Assembly: GCA_017470245.1 (NCBI GenBank)
Contig: JAFUEV010000052.1
Coordinates: 1 to 40,577 of the forward strand
DNA: 40,577 bases
Direction of reading: 5' to 3'
Source: a bacterium
Lineage (GTDB): Bacteria; Cyanobacteriota; Vampirovibrionia; Gastranaerophilales; Gastranaerophilaceae
Shown: positions 29,401 to 38,410 of the stretch, in pieces
Layout of the letters: every line of letters starts with the position of its first letter
How positions within the stretch are numbered: the first letter of the stretch is position 1
Program-made: the position numbers and the translations under genes
The notes under the pieces: generated by a model
What the model was told of the DNA's origin: nothing
The model's input: the letters and a program-made list of their open reading frames with translations, nothing else
The model's database searches: none

Positions 29401-32400
29401 TCGACATTTGTTTTCAAATTAATATTTTCAGCATTAATAGTTGTATTATTCAAAGATAATTTTGCACTTGCGGTATATGTATTTGTTGCTTCATTATCAG
29501 CAACAGCAACAAAACCACCTGCACCCATTGAGGCAGAATCTTTTACGATAGTATTATTGCTTACTTCAAATGAAACTTCTTTATCGGAATTAAATATAGA
29601 ATTATTAATATTCGTAGTTGTAGAAGTGGTCAATTCATTAGTTGTTGAATCTTCACTAATATTTATTAAACCTCCTGAACCATTTGATGATGTTATATCA
29701 AAGGTATTTGTTGAAGTATGTTTTACAACTAAATTATTGATACCATTTTTTGTGTCAGATTCAAAACCGTCTATCGTTAATATTGACGAACCTGTCAGTT
29801 TATTTTCAGCTTTTGTATCATTAACATTTACGACTCCGCCGCCTGAACCTGAAGACTTACTCATTACAGAGTTTCTTATTGTGTTAAACGTAATGTTTGT
29901 TGAATTTGCATCAAAATTACCGCCAACATTACCTGTCGTATTTGCATTTTCTACAGAAGTTATACGAACTCTTTGACCACCGCCAATTATACCGCTAAAA
30001 TTAAATGCACTCATATCTGAATTAACTTCGGAATTATGTGTTGCATTGATTATAGCATTTTGCGAAATTGTATTATCTCCGGATATAGTCATCTTCAATG
30101 TGCTTATATCTTTTGCATCAACGTCAACAGTATTAACACCTATACCGACTGTTGCTTTTGTTGCTCCCGCATTTGAAATAGCTTTTGAATCTAAATATGA
30201 ATTTATATTCAAATTATTAGCAGAATGTTTTCCGACATTTAAAACTGTTTCTGAAGTTGCATTATTCTCAGCATTGGCAGATGTGCTTGCAACAAAACCC
30301 TGTAATGATACATGTACATTATTAATTTCGGATTTTGAAACAACACCTTCTGTTCCGTTGCTTTTAGCAGTAGTTATATTTGTATCACCCGAATTGGTCA
30401 AAGTAAGCCCTGAACTATCAATTCCGGATTTAAAGTCAGCTGTCATCTTTGCACCTGAAGTGTCAACTGAAGCAACATCACCAAATTTTATTGAGGTAAC
30501 ATTTGCTTTAGATAATGCGGACATAGTGTCATAATCTGTCGTAATATCTATACCGTTAGCTTTAATTGTTCCTTCTACATTTTCTATAATAGCTTTTGAT
30601 ATAGTACTTGCCTCAACATCATTCTTTGAAACAGAAACTATACCTGCACCTGATACTGTTACAGTCGATTTTGTTGACTTCAAATCAGTATTAGTTGTTG
30701 AATGAACTGTTAATTTTCCGTCTGAATCAATATTCGTATTTCCGGAAATTAAAGCTATACTTTTATTTGTATCTTTTGTTTCAGCCAAATCCACAGCAAC
30801 TATTTGACCACCTGTAACAACAACATTAGTACTGTCTAAATTTGAATTGCTTGTGGATTTTGAAACGACATCAATATTTCCTGACGCATTTACTGTTGCA
30901 TTTTTAATTTGGGCAACTGTTTCAGATGTATTATTATATATTGCACTTCCACCCGAAACAGAAACACCTGAAACATCAACTCTTGCGTTTGTTATATCAA
31001 CATTCGATTTTGATTCGGCATTAACAGAAACATTTCCTGCTTCACTTTCAACTTTACCACCTGCAATTTCAGCCAAAGTATTATTTGCTATCTGAGTATT
31101 TTTAACTCCGACACCAATAGTTCCAAGTCCTGCTGATACATTTACATTTGTAAGACTTAATGTATCTTTATTGCCTAAACCTTTTAACTTGCTTTCTGCT
31201 TTAACAGATGTATTGTTTTTTGTCTTTATATTACCGTCAATTCTTGCTATAGAACCTGTTTCTATCTCACTATCGGAACTGGTTGGTGTGTATAAAGAAG
31301 GACCAGACTGTTCAAAACTATCCTCTTTTGAATGGTATGTTTTGTTCCCTGCGGCATCAACAGTATAATATTTTTCTACATTGTTTGAATCACGTTCAAC
31401 TTTATAACCGTCTTTTAATTTAGAATTTATATTGTTGTATTTTTGTTGTGTAAAGCTAACAGCATCATTAATTTTACTGCTTTTTTCCGATTCTGAATAA
31501 GTAGATGTACGTTTACCTAATTTTACAAGTGCTACATCCCCTGCAATAGCGCCTGCACCTAATGAAACTGCTACATTATCATTATCAAGTCCGTTTATCA
31601 TATTCGAGGTTATATTTGATGAATTTGCATTTATTTGACCGTTAGAAGAAGATTTAACCTCTGCTTTAGCCAAATTATTTGCATAATACAGATTAATATT
31701 CGCACCTGCCGCTGCGCCTAAACCTGCACCATTTACCATTGCCATTGTATTACCAGATTCTGTATTATCTTTAGCATCAACATTTAAAGCATTTTCTATA
31801 CTAAATGATTTATCTTTTACATCTACACTTGAAACAGTTGATGAATCAATTTGATTAACAAGTGCATTCGCAAGCAAGCTGGCGCCTATACCGGCTACCG
31901 ACACACCAATATTAATATTATTCAAATCTCTGTTTGAATTAGAATTAAGAGTTAAAGAATCAACAGTAGGTAATGAGTCTTCATCAATTGATGCTGTATT
32001 ATCGACATACGATAGCACCGTATTTTTATATATATTTTGGACAACATTAACAAGAGCGGAAGCACCCTCACCTGCTACACCCAAACCTATTGCTTTATTT
32101 GAAATTTTATCTTTTTTATCTTTATTTGTATTTATTGTGATAGCCCCAGATTTTTCGATAGTTGAATTTTTTATACCGGCTTCCAATGTCGAAGTTATAT
32201 TATTCAAAAGAACGTTTGTAACAACACTTACACCCTGACCTGCAACACTAACTGCCGCTATCCAATTATTAGAATTAATAATTGAATTTGCATCTATATC
32301 TATTGTTTTAGCAGTATTGATTGTTGAATTATCAATATATGATTTGACGGTATTAGTATAATTATTTTCTATAGCAATACCTGTTCCGGCTAATCCCTGA

Positions 32401-35400
32401 CCAACACCTGCCACACCAACTGATATATCAAGTGTATCAATTTTGCTCTGTGAATCCATATCAACCGAACTATTTTGTATAGTTGTATTAGAAATAACAG
32501 ATTCTGTTGTCATATCATAATTGTTTATTGTCGGGGAAACTGAAAGTGCAAGATTTTGCGCACCGCCTGCCGTAACAATAATATGACTCTGATTTATATC
32601 TTCATTTGAATTAATATTGATTTTTTCAGCACTGATAATATTTTCAGATGATGAATTATCAATTTTGGCATTGGTCCTATCTGATATATTATTCAATACT
32701 ACATTAGCATTAATAACACCCTTACCTGCACCGGAACCTGCAATTAATATTTCATAGCTATCTTTAACATTATTTGCAAGCAAGTCAATTGAATTGTCAA
32801 TTGATAGATTAGAGCCACCGGTAATTAAAGCATTTGTTGTGGAGTTATCTCTTGTATAAATTGTCTGTAAACCTGCAGCTGCCTTACTTGAAGCACTTAT
32901 TGAACCTGCAATAATGTTTTTTACAGAATAATCTTTTGCTATGATACTCAAATCATCTGCCACAACTTTAGAATTATTGATTTCAGCCGTTATATTATTT
33001 TCAATAACTTTACCAATACCTGCACCACTAACAGATATATTTGCGCCTGCTGCTATGTTATAGAACATATTCCAATTTTTAAAATCATTACCTAATTTTA
33101 AATCGTCATACTCACCTTTATCATTTTTATTGAGCATTTTGTCTTTATAGGCATCGGTTGTAACATCATCTCTTGAATACTGTCCGTTTTCTTTTGTACC
33201 GCCTAATGAATTAACAGAATTTGCAAGAACTTCAACTTCTCCACCTGCTTTTATATCGGCATCTTTTATTTTTGCTTCAACAGTTTTATCAATTTTATCA
33301 ACATTTACAGAGCCTGCAATATTAGCTATTGAATCAGCACTTGCTAATGCAAGAGTACCGCCTCTTGAATACAAAGTTGTTTCATCATAAGCTGCAACTT
33401 TTACATCATGCACATTAGTAGCTTCATCATCAGCAGCATCAACGCCGATATCTCCGGACACATAAGCCTTTACACTATTATCTATTACGTTTACACCTAC
33501 ATTAGCAGCGGTCATTAACCATTGTTCTCCTGTTGCAACAGAAACGCCAACAGGAATTACATCAGATTTCTCAACAGAAGTAGCAGAAACTTTAACATCT
33601 TTTGCTTTTAAAATTTTAGAAGTTGAATCAATTTCAGATGTAATATCATTTCTATATACATTTACAACAACATCACCATTAACACCCGCACCTGTTTTTG
33701 CAGTTGTAACATCAAATGTACCTGCAACCGCCAAATTATCACTTTTAGAATTCGCTTTTATATCTATATCATCTGTTGCAGTTATAGTAGAATTAATTAC
33801 TTTTGAAGTAATTGTATCGTGTATATAATCAACATCAATACCGCCTGCAAAAGTAAAAGCAGCACCATCTGTACCGGTAACAATAGAACCTGCTACTGCA
33901 AAATCATTAAGATTATTGTCTGCATCTGCCAATAAAGTTAAAGCACCAATATTATTAAGTGTAGAATCTTGAATGTATGTTTTTATTGTATTTTTAACAT
34001 TATTATAATTGAACGCAGCACCTGCAGACAATCCTGAAGAGCCGCCCTTCATATAAGAACCGCCACCTGCAATATTTATAATATCAACATCATTTTTAGC
34101 ATTAAGAGTTGTGTTTATATTTCCTGTTTTACCATCTGCCATATCTATTGTAGATTTATTGATATATGCTTCAATAGTAGGTTTTAGAGTATTGACAGAT
34201 GCACTTCCGCCAACTGCTGATTGAAAACCTTTACCTTCAGCCGCAGTATTAACTGCAGCACCTGCGCCCACAGCTATATCCAATATCCAGTTTTTATTGT
34301 TTGATTCAATTTTTAATTCGGGATTATTTCCTGAGAAAGTCACTGTTGAACCGTTTATATATGATTTTACAGTACCTTCTTGTTTATAAACATTAACAGC
34401 AGCACCGGCACCTACTTTTTTTGATTTCGCTAAACCACCGCCTACATTTATTATCTTTGATTCACGATTTGAATTAACGGTTAAATTATTTCCTGCATCT
34501 ACTGTAGAATTTAATATATATGCTTCTGCTTTTGTGTTATCGGTTGTAACATCAACCGCACCAGCCAATGACATTGAGAATTGTCCTTGCAAGTCAGCTA
34601 AATTGTTGCCAACAGGATTTCGCATATATTCATCTTCTCCGTCAAAAAGATTTCCAAATATATTATCTTCATCATCTTGTGCATTATTTGCATTTTGTTG
34701 AACATTTTGGACTTCAGATTCAGCTTGTGTTACACCTCCTGAAAATGCAGCAGCAACTTCAGCATCAATTTTTTGAGTATAAGTATCTGCATTAACTGTC
34801 AAATCATTAGATGTTTCAACATTTGCATTTTCTATTGTTGCTTTTACAGTTCTGTCTGTATCACTCACATTTACACTTGCACCGACTGCAACACCAGCAG
34901 AGTTTTCCTGTACAGTATTATCGATTTCTTCATACTGACTTGTCCAAGCACCCTGAGCTATTATATTAGTGATTTCATCTTTTGCTTCTCTGACATATTT
35001 TTCATCACCGGATGCACTCTGGTTTTGAACTTTCCATTTTGCCTGATTTGTATCATCATCACGTTCTACTTTTCCAGCCGTAGTTTTAATATGAGCTTTT
35101 CCTGCATTTACAGATATATTTTTGGCTTTTACGGTATTGTCACCTGTTACATTAGAAATTTTTGCAATTGTATCACCTTTTAAATTCTGAACATGTATAC
35201 TGCCGTCAATACCTAAAGCTTCAGATTTACCACCGGTCATAACAATATTAAAATATGATTGCTCATTTGCAGAATCTACATTAATTACGCCTTTTTCAGC
35301 AATTACGTTAGAGTTGTCAATTAATGCTGTTGCATTATTTGTGTAACTATCCCAGGCGAAATTTGCACCTAAGCCGAATTTACCGCCATCAACAGTCGGT

Positions 35401-38249
35401 TCATATTCCCAGTCTTCTTGTCCCGGAATTTTATAATTAATTTTCTTAATAAGAAAATCAAACAAACCTAACCCGTTATAACCCATAACTGTATTTACCG
35501 CATTTACGGTTAATGCACCTTCTGGTTCATTAATTGTTATATCAGAACCATTGATAATACTTGCTATTGTGTTATTGTTAACTTCATTATACACAACTGC
35601 TGCGGAAACAGAAGCATTAGAACCTACGGAGTTTGTTTGTGCCATGTTATTAAAGAACCCTGAAAGTCTTACTTTGGGTTTCAAACCTGAATAAGAATCT
35701 CTTATATTTTGTTCTGCAATACCTGTTACTTCAAAGTTAGACTCACCTTCTTCTTTTTCCGGGTTGGGATAAACTGCAGATACATCCCATTTTCCGTTTG
35801 CTTCAGATGCAAATTTACCACCAAACTGCAATTTCTCAACACCTGCTATCTTGAACGGTAAATTAAGACCGAAAGTAAGTTTTCCTTGATTCATCGGTAG
35901 CTCTGTAGTAGAGTCTACAACTACATTATCAGCTTCAACAGTTGATTTATCTATAAGTGCATTTGTTGTATTGTTTTGAATATTATAAATAACTGATAGC
36001 GATATTCCATATTTACCTTCACCCTGTGTATCCGAAGTAGCCGAATTTGCAAGTAAATCGACTGTATTTGCCTGAACATTTACATCTCCGGCAGTAACTG
36101 TAGAATTTTCTATTTTTGCAGTTGCATGATTATTTGTTTCATTCCAAACAAGTACACCACCAGCTTCTAATGTTGCGGATTGATTAGCTACAACATTAGT
36201 TTTGCCTCTAATTTTATCAAAGATATTTACATTGAAGTATTTATATTGTTTTTCTTTTAAAAAGTCTTTCCATTTCTTGTCAAAAGTTTTTGGTGATTTA
36301 ACCATTCTGTCATTAATACTTGCATCAGCACTGTTATTAGTAACATTAAGACTTTGAGCCAATACAACAGTATCTTCTTCCGTATTAATTTCACTATCCT
36401 TTATGAGTGCAGAGACATTATTTTCTGAACGATTCATCAGCGCAACAATAGAAATTGCTGAATTACCGTGAGTTTCTTGTCCTGAAGCTTGATCTCTCAT
36501 ACCTGCCATAGCTTCCATTGTAACGTCTGATTCACTTGAGGATATATTGTTTGCAAGTACCGTAAGATTATTTGCATTAACCTTTGATGATGTAATTAAT
36601 GCTTCTGTATCTGTTTTTACAGTATTATTCAACATCATGCCAATATATGAATCTTCAAGTTTTATTGAGAATATACTGTCATTAGACAGTTCAATTGCAT
36701 TCTCATTTGAAGAAACAGCCATTAAATCAATGTCACCTTTTGTAACATTTAATGTAGAATCTTTAACAATAGCTTTAGAAACTGTTTCCGTACCAGTTCC
36801 ATACATTCCGATAGGAAGAAACATCGCAAGTAATCTGTTATTAGCTTCCAAACTTGATGATGCATCTGTTGATATTTCGACATTTTTTGCATTATCACTT
36901 ATTGCATTTATAGTAGTATTTTCTACATTGACAGTAGCAGAGCTTCTTGCGCCTTCAAAACCGCTATATACACCGGAGCTAAAATATTCACTTATTTTAG
37001 ATTCGTCATTTTTTATAAAATCAATAATTGAAGGCGTTAAAAAGTTAGCATTTTCAGAAGTTTCAGAGGATGATTCCGAATGGATATATACAGACAAATC
37101 TGGATTTTCAGCATCAGAAGCAGTAGCTTTTAGTGCATTTATTGTTGAATTTTTTATTGTTACATCCGCTTCTGCTTTCCCTGCAACACCCCATAAAGAA
37201 CCGATTGAAGGAGTATCGCTTTCGAATAAATCAGTAAGAGCATTTGCAATCCAACGCCCGTCATCAATTAAACTTGCACTGTCAATATTTTTCTTTTGAA
37301 CAGCGTTTGCAGTAATTGAAACAGTATCCCCTGTTATATTTGAATTTTCAATATTAACTTTTGCTTCCGCTAAATCTATTCGTTCCTGACGGTCAACTTT
37401 TGCTGTTGAACTTATATCAATTTCATTAGCTCCTATATCTGCATTTTTAACAGTTATATTGGCTTTTATATTTCCTGCTTCAGCACCAAAATTTGATTCT
37501 TTATTTGCAACAATTTGGAGTTTACCGTCAGATAAAGCAAATGAATTTGCATTCGTAATATTATTTGATACTAAACTATTAAAGGTACTCTCAGCAGTAC
37601 TATAATCAGAAAAACTATCGTTTCCTGTATAACCTGCAACGATACCTGCTCTATCAGTACCGTTACCAATACTTATATCACTACCATATAAGTTGACTTC
37701 ATTTCTAGCTAAAATTTTACCGTTTATCAAGATTTGTCCGTCTGATGATTTGATTAAGTTATTGTATTCTCTTGCATTATGTTCATATTGAGATAGATTA
37801 TCAAATTCATAGGCTGATTTAAATAAATTGTAGCTATTTTGGTTTGGAGTAAGAACAGAAAGAGAACCTACATTTAACAACCCTGATGCACCGACAACCA
37901 TACCATTCGGAGATACAAAAATAGCATGTCCGTTATAAAAAGAGTTACCTTTCATCGTATTAACTATACCGTTAATACTAATTTTATTATCTACTAAGTT
38001 AACAAATTTGGAATAATTATCTTTAAACTTTAAATTTGCTATATCTCCCTGTGTAAGATTAAATTTATCATAATGTCTAAATCCTGTGCTGCCTGATACT
38101 TTTGCAGCTTCTATATTATATGTATTTCCGGTAGGAGTCACTCCGGAAATTTCTGAAGCCATTATGTTTACAGGCATTGTTAATAAGATTGTATTTGCAC
38201 ATAAAATAGAAGCAATAAGTTTCTTTTTACAAATATTGATATTTAACAT
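20433..38249 (-). CDS. Giant TpsA exoprotein / filamentous adhesin (FhaB/LktA type) with C-terminal PilZ domain
   Basis: A 5938-aa protein read as one uninterrupted frame. A signal peptide (1 to about 31) precedes a two-partner-secretion domain (about 34-250) with FNLTQGDIANL (63-73), NLV (84-86) and the SPNGMVVG motif (113-120), which replaces the common NPNG. Residues 250-3250 hold more than twenty beta-helix units of the form A-x-I-x-N-S-x-(V/I)-x-A separated by Gly/Ala stretches. Residues about 3255-3515 form a charged coiled coil. Residues 3515 to about 5250 hold short Gly-Asn-Ile repeats (G-(N/D)-I-x-I-x-N). A non-repetitive part follows, then a PilZ domain (about 5835-5925) with R5837-x3-R5841, D5858-x-S5860-x2-G5863 and a VEF close. 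Family members are large adhesins or toxins exported through TpsB. GGTGG lies before the ATG. Its divergent neighbour is the TpsB gene. Confidence 0.9.
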   Translation of the reverse strand: MLNINICKKKLIASILCANTILLTMPVNIMASEISGVTPTGNTYNIEAAKVSGSTGFRHYDKFNLTQGDIANLKFKDNYSKFVNLVDNKISINGIVNTMKGNSFYNGHAIFVSPNGMVVGASGLLNVGSLSVLTPNQNSYNLFKSAYEFDNLSQYEHNAREYNNLIKSSDGQILINGKILARNEVNLYGSDISIGNGTDRAGIVAGYTGNDSFSDYSTAESTFNSLVSNNITNANSFALSDGKLQIVANKESNFGAEAGNIKANITVKNADIGANEIDISSTAKVDRQERIDLAEAKVNIENSNITGDTVSITANAVQKKNIDSASLIDDGRWIANALTDLFESDTPSIGSLWGVAGKAEADVTIKNSTINALKATASDAENPDLSVYIHSESSSETSENANFLTPSIIDFIKNDESKISEYFSSGVYSGFEGARSSATVNVENTTINAISDNAKNVEISTDASSSLEANNRLLAMFLPIGMYGTGTETVSKAIVKDSTLNVTKGDIDLMAVSSNENAIELSNDSIFSIKLEDSYIGMMLNNTVKTDTEALITSSKVNANNLTVLANNISSSESDVTMEAMAGMRDQASGQETHGNSAISIVALMNRSENNVSALIKDSEINTEEDTVVLAQSLNVTNNSADASINDRMVKSPKTFDKKWKDFLKEKQYKYFNVNIFDKIRGKTNVVANQSATLEAGGVLVWNETNNHATAKIENSTVTAGDVNVQANTVDLLANSATSDTQGEGKYGISLSVIYNIQNNTTNALIDKSTVEADNVVVDSTTELPMNQGKLTFGLNLPFKIAGVEKLQFGGKFASEANGKWDVSAVYPNPEKEEGESNFEVTGIAEQNIRDSYSGLKPKVRLSGFFNNMAQTNSVGSNASVSAAVVYNEVNNNTIASIINGSDITINEPEGALTVNAVNTVMGYNGLGLFDFLIKKINYKIPGQEDWEYEPTVDGGKFGLGANFAWDSYTNNATALIDNSNVIAEKGVINVDSANEQSYFNIVMTGGKSEALGIDGSIHVQNLKGDTIAKISNVTGDNTVKAKNISVNAGKAHIKTTAGKVERDDDTNQAKWKVQNQSASGDEKYVREAKDEITNIIAQGAWTSQYEEIDNTVQENSAGVAVGASVNVSDTDRTVKATIENANVETSNDLTVNADTYTQKIDAEVAAAFSGGVTQAESEVQNVQQNANNAQDDEDNIFGNLFDGEDEYMRNPVGNNLADLQGQFSMSLAGAVDVTTDNTKAEAYILNSTVDAGNNLTVNSNRESKIINVGGGLAKSKKVGAGAAVNVYKQEGTVKSYINGSTVTFSGNNPELKIESNNKNWILDIAVGAGAAVNTAAEGKGFQSAVGGSASVNTLKPTIEAYINKSTIDMADGKTGNINTTLNAKNDVDIINIAGGGSYMKGGSSGLSAGAAFNYNNVKNTIKTYIQDSTLNNIGALTLLADADNNLNDFAVAGSIVTGTDGAAFTFAGGIDVDYIHDTITSKVINSTITATDDIDIKANSKSDNLAVAGTFDVTTAKTGAGVNGDVVVNVYRNDITSEIDSTSKILKAKDVKVSATSVEKSDVIPVGVSVATGEQWLMTAANVGVNVIDNSVKAYVSGDIGVDAADDEATNVHDVKVAAYDETTLYSRGGTLALASADSIANIAGSVNVDKIDKTVEAKIKDADIKAGGEVEVLANSVNSLGGTKENGQYSRDDVTTDAYKDKMLNKNDKGEYDDLKLGNDFKNWNMFYNIAAGANISVSGAGIGKVIENNITAEINNSKVVADDLSIIAKDYSVKNIIAGSISASSKAAAGLQTIYTRDNSTTNALITGGSNLSIDNSIDLLANNVKDSYEILIAGSGAGKGVINANVVLNNISDRTNAKIDNSSSENIISAEKININSNEDINQSHIIVTAGGAQNLALSVSPTINNYDMTTESVISNTTIQNSSVDMDSQSKIDTLDISVGVAGVGQGLAGTGIAIENNYTNTVKSYIDNSTINTAKTIDIDANSIINSNNWIAAVSVAGQGVSVVTNVLLNNITSTLEAGIKNSTIEKSGAITINTNKDKKDKISNKAIGLGVAGEGASALVNVVQNIYKNTVLSYVDNTASIDEDSLPTVDSLTLNSNSNRDLNNINIGVSVAGIGASLLANALVNQIDSSTVSSVDVKDKSFSIENALNVDAKDNTESGNTMAMVNGAGLGAAAGANINLYYANNLAKAEVKSSSNGQINANSSNITSNMINGLDNDNVAVSLGAGAIAGDVALVKLGKRTSTYSESEKSSKINDAVSFTQQKYNNINSKLKDGYKVERDSNNVEKYYTVDAAGNKTYHSKEDSFEQSGPSLYTPTSSDSEIETGSIARIDGNIKTKNNTSVKAESKLKGLGNKDTLSLTNVNVSAGLGTIGVGVKNTQIANNTLAEIAGGKVESEAGNVSVNAESKSNVDITNARVDVSGVSVSGGSAIYNNTSETVAQIKNATVNASGNIDVVSKSTSNSNLDSTNVVVTGGQIVAVDLAETKDTNKSIALISGNTNIDSDGKLTVHSTTNTDLKSTKSTVTVSGAGIVSVSKNDVEASTISKAIIENVEGTIKANGIDITTDYDTMSALSKANVTSIKFGDVASVDTSGAKMTADFKSGIDSSGLTLTNSGDTNITTAKSNGTEGVVSKSEINNVHVSLQGFVASTSANAENNATSETVLNVGKHSANNLNINSYLDSKAISNAGATKATVGIGVNTVDVDAKDISTLKMTISGDNTISQNAIINATHNSEVNSDMSAFNFSGIIGGGQRVRITSVENANTTGNVGGNFDANSTNITFNTIRNSVMSKSSGSGGGVVNVNDTKAENKLTGSSILTIDGFESDTKNGINNLVVKHTSTNTFDITSSNGSGGLINISEDSTTNELTTSTTTNINNSIFNSDKEVSFEVSNNTIVKDSASMGAGGFVAVADNEATNTYTASAKLSLNNTTINAENINLKTNVDVRNAKNTIVDYAGGAGGFVAENEMRLTNNINQTSEIEIKNSKLYSKKDTKLKTITSSLFKQKTDTTVGGFVAIPRSKNWLTVTNNNQITIDALSKVVAADELEINFDSNNDLEARAISEAHHFGFKDPVSESYLTLNVNNTLQNNGSLEAGNLVDINFMNDSTNNLTQYAYSEAHAAIPTTTEEGEISKNINNILNVEQKADITSGKDIEISYSVGKGTNSSTIAWKTICYALFGIPISDSGSHSNVKVAHTVSLKDDGKIVAGQGNSRYMKINRDGSIDKETLKGFYDDDYILSDGEHISGSVVKQRTLNSIQVEINNIQETIEETTNTINSLDETIIKLEDKQQEVQDKIDELNDLINNGAILTNDKRDTQGNSDFDTFVQNEIKTEIKSRIVDDSDDTKITESQYNTIMSDYDAKLAEITVQNEGIDNYNAENVDNQKPYIERPTIFDFLNENDYGLSEDQKQTIIDAYDAVNENLSIAEKTGFAIYQKDTVKYVAVTNPIGTGTAQTCDEITIYNEEIDNIKQQIKPYSDKKIAIAETKTILETNKTKLENEYDEVEATPENSYEQHSGDYSITFNDITPKDAHITVDGAYNPNITGSGIFSVASNGLKIDNYSTRTLMFKDLIIDSVVNQSGLIIGGKNHSEFADKNQAVSGMDAYRYIQNIIGHKSFNDLPTTGVHYESGGDGISGITVNNYYDVNHPFASTFDIIEPTTQSQIIILGDVNTASKFNIWNESGNIFVGSENNMNYSDMSLISTNGNVSYMIYNENDTTPINIKADDYIFGKKGFAVVTNKDINIQGTIETGYSDKSITITDEMIKPENLIYDPTSGETNMINLGGDKVSFYLNDTNNIKAIYKDGEIYLYNLPKSDSLSPVSFGNINVTLSGEIKIANGLQNITIDNQTNAQLNIADITNSDTTGFVHANNLTKTDGGKVTINTVDYANTNITSKGKLSLNGVIKNSTTTNYDDFPKEKGILNITADNGLEVKQKVESVDYIPTIVDSILANGKTNIILNNGQGDINGNITSTGELNIFNKGTGALNLTGDIKNDASRKVYPETLISKGLINITNENTGVLNINSYIEETEGNIKVQSNAQTNISSTILNNKGNIEIASKGLSTTNDSDIQDIEGDISITNNASNLNLEGYISSEKGNISITNNGNSADIAGKISDDEGDLTITNTKGDMTISSVISHNKNATDKAGMIAIINETNGGKLDINSAIETAGIGKTETDTVTGETKTTAILIDNQSSSEGMSISNIVKARIGDIIIKNAVDELSISGDVADGNGNIDISNQSKTEISGNITTQDGNVDITSVGLDTTENSVVTTNKGDITVKNVPYYDSQTDTTNYGTMNLAGDIRDFNGIINIDSYHDAIVGGYITDEKGYVIIRNLGGEMTVSGDVNLNYLNNNEEGFISIGSLSSGKKLDITGNIINWGEGHTSQSGKYGINISNTTSNSEGINISGMLSARTGIISVENEHGKLTTTSDANISNTENGAISIINTGKEGAEIRGNIIATDGNIGISNTRNDLLINADITEKKGNINITNFGKSLTYLGNTLNELGDTKVVNNGTGIAQIGADIQNNGNVTINNNRGENLVFDGSIDNIGNTLITNNNGFTHVYGNITNKNGSIIIKNEGVFTEITSAINNDTGSIGISNKNGHLKITDTAEINNTSDRENSNITIVNFGEDTPGNLMIDGNINSYDKGYIDIINNGNEAHLTGDIFAKDGNIGITNSNSGKLAFTGNIVDYKGDVTLINNGDDGAEIGGTILDEKGDISIINHGGDLKVSSEITHNYLNRDSEGMISITNSSNAGKVEIDTAVIATDGAGKTDEDGKITAILIDNQSTDYGMSLNSTISARIGDIVIKNASNDLSTLGMISNYEQGDINITNSGKDYTNTADIINKLGDVNITNNGTGMARIGGSINNQEGDTTIDNKGKNLEVSGKIDNAGGNTSITNIDGLTRIVGDITNKDGNTVIANSGEFTEITSTIVNEAGSIHISNSNGNLNINDSAKILNTSDNSDDSITIANAGGILNLKGNVESSDKGDIEITNTGNGKANIEGNVVANEGDIDISNSNTGELYISGNVVDYNGNIDITNDSNDGMKYENGSVVENVKGNTTITNNQGDITVEEGATIKNTESGNIVAENKGGKFTIAGLLKHFGIGNTDIDNTGDGKLEVATTGVVEVTDGNIDIKNSNTGALEVAGNVINTKGKTTVTNTSDDGILIATTGTVNNKDGNIEISNTGTKGIDVNGFVRTDKQNIIINNKDSDIRIGELESENDNYINAVEDNVIINQENGNILNGIVDSDTSNVHQNADFGNPDQSYKTLISTGKDLSIAVTDGDVGYTSNDKPGFSIDATTRDYTESINVNINGSVIATALNENNDDKRLINIRAKDSDLNVENVKADGNVILTASDWKQPDETPAPDNEDYFIGYSILNASKTGDSPVTGQNISVIASNLIGTSDKPFEYTQDTKTEPKSSVSFEAENDINLVGKANSDNPTKINQLISKKGNIDFTLGSDAEIREITSGDHLHILQKAKNLTIYDLGMAQSSEVQDFNDILYPHDGIKVGGKDEDSVIPQSVAIEVLDSKGGNNADSTLKIYSAQVKGRNNGQGEYDENGRQVADISIMADNVYANSSTAPNSTVETKANPNGYKQKDKTYSDSVFGIEPSTTYDALGFNAYGEGTALSFDIKGVNKDFVKENAKDATRTNYNKVKPAKNVPDIFKNDNNKIKDYDYKADNVVISVNDNVNTDRSVNLNSIYADNAYVDTTDSKLEVKDGYITNYAEFRNADKIGVVDNDYRRIVKPADIQLYTEKTGSFELLLKDTINMHTTAPTVYNEPHMLVNGYHSSWNFVNRGRKEAEHQIENIELSDVLQKKYEEEDKRISMRFDTTDDDELISNFEIYDISTTGALIKNDGTLKIGDEIDITLQFEDVDVNVKAKVVNIKDDKAGVEFIRLPKAVASKILYRYMKQANSMKTNLTSMLK
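23095..25900 (-). repeat. Degenerate super-repeats inside the giant adhesin gene
   Basis: In protein order, blocks at about 24760-24100 and 23730-23095 align over some 215 residues with a period of about 1029 bp (compare LGD plus NNGTG(I/M)A(Q/R)IG, then ITNK(N/D)G and EFTEIT-like stretches). The segment ILIDNQS followed by ARIGDI recurs at about 25660-25590 and 23885-23810, with a more diverged copy near 25030. These are old duplications within the beta-repeat field. Confidence 0.65.
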
Positions 38250-38277
38250 ACTTTTTCCACCAATATAATTATCCAGA

Positions 38278-38293
38278 CTACGTTAGTATAACA
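38278..38293 (-). promoter_or_regulatory. Putative extended -10 promoter for the giant adhesin gene
   Basis: On the minus strand TGT-TATACT (TATACT at 38285-38290, TG at 38292-38293) lies about 35 bp before the start codon. It is an extended -10 element; no good -35 box is seen. Confidence 0.35.
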
Positions 38294-38361
38294 TGGTCAA
38301 AGACTATTATATAGTAACAATTAACACACTTTTTTACATTTAGTTACACTTATAATTTTTT

Positions 38362-38391
38362 TTGAAATTATAGCAATTTTCATGTTATTAT
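38362..38391 (+). promoter_or_regulatory. Putative promoter of the TpsB gene
   Basis: TTGAAA (38362-38367), an 18-bp spacer and TATTAT (38386-38391) with an upstream TG (38383-38384), then GAGGA (38403-38407) and the ATG at 38411. It shares the CATGTTAT core with the divergent adhesin promoter. Confidence 0.45.
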
Positions 38392-38410
38392 TCTAAAAAA
38401 TTGAGGAATT

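Noticed and set aside
36547..37299. Plus-strand 250-codon frame inside the giant gene
   Set aside because: It is the antisense of the strongly supported beta-repeat coding frame. Its Val/Phe/Ser-rich composition is the expected mirror of Asn/Ala/Thr-rich repeats.
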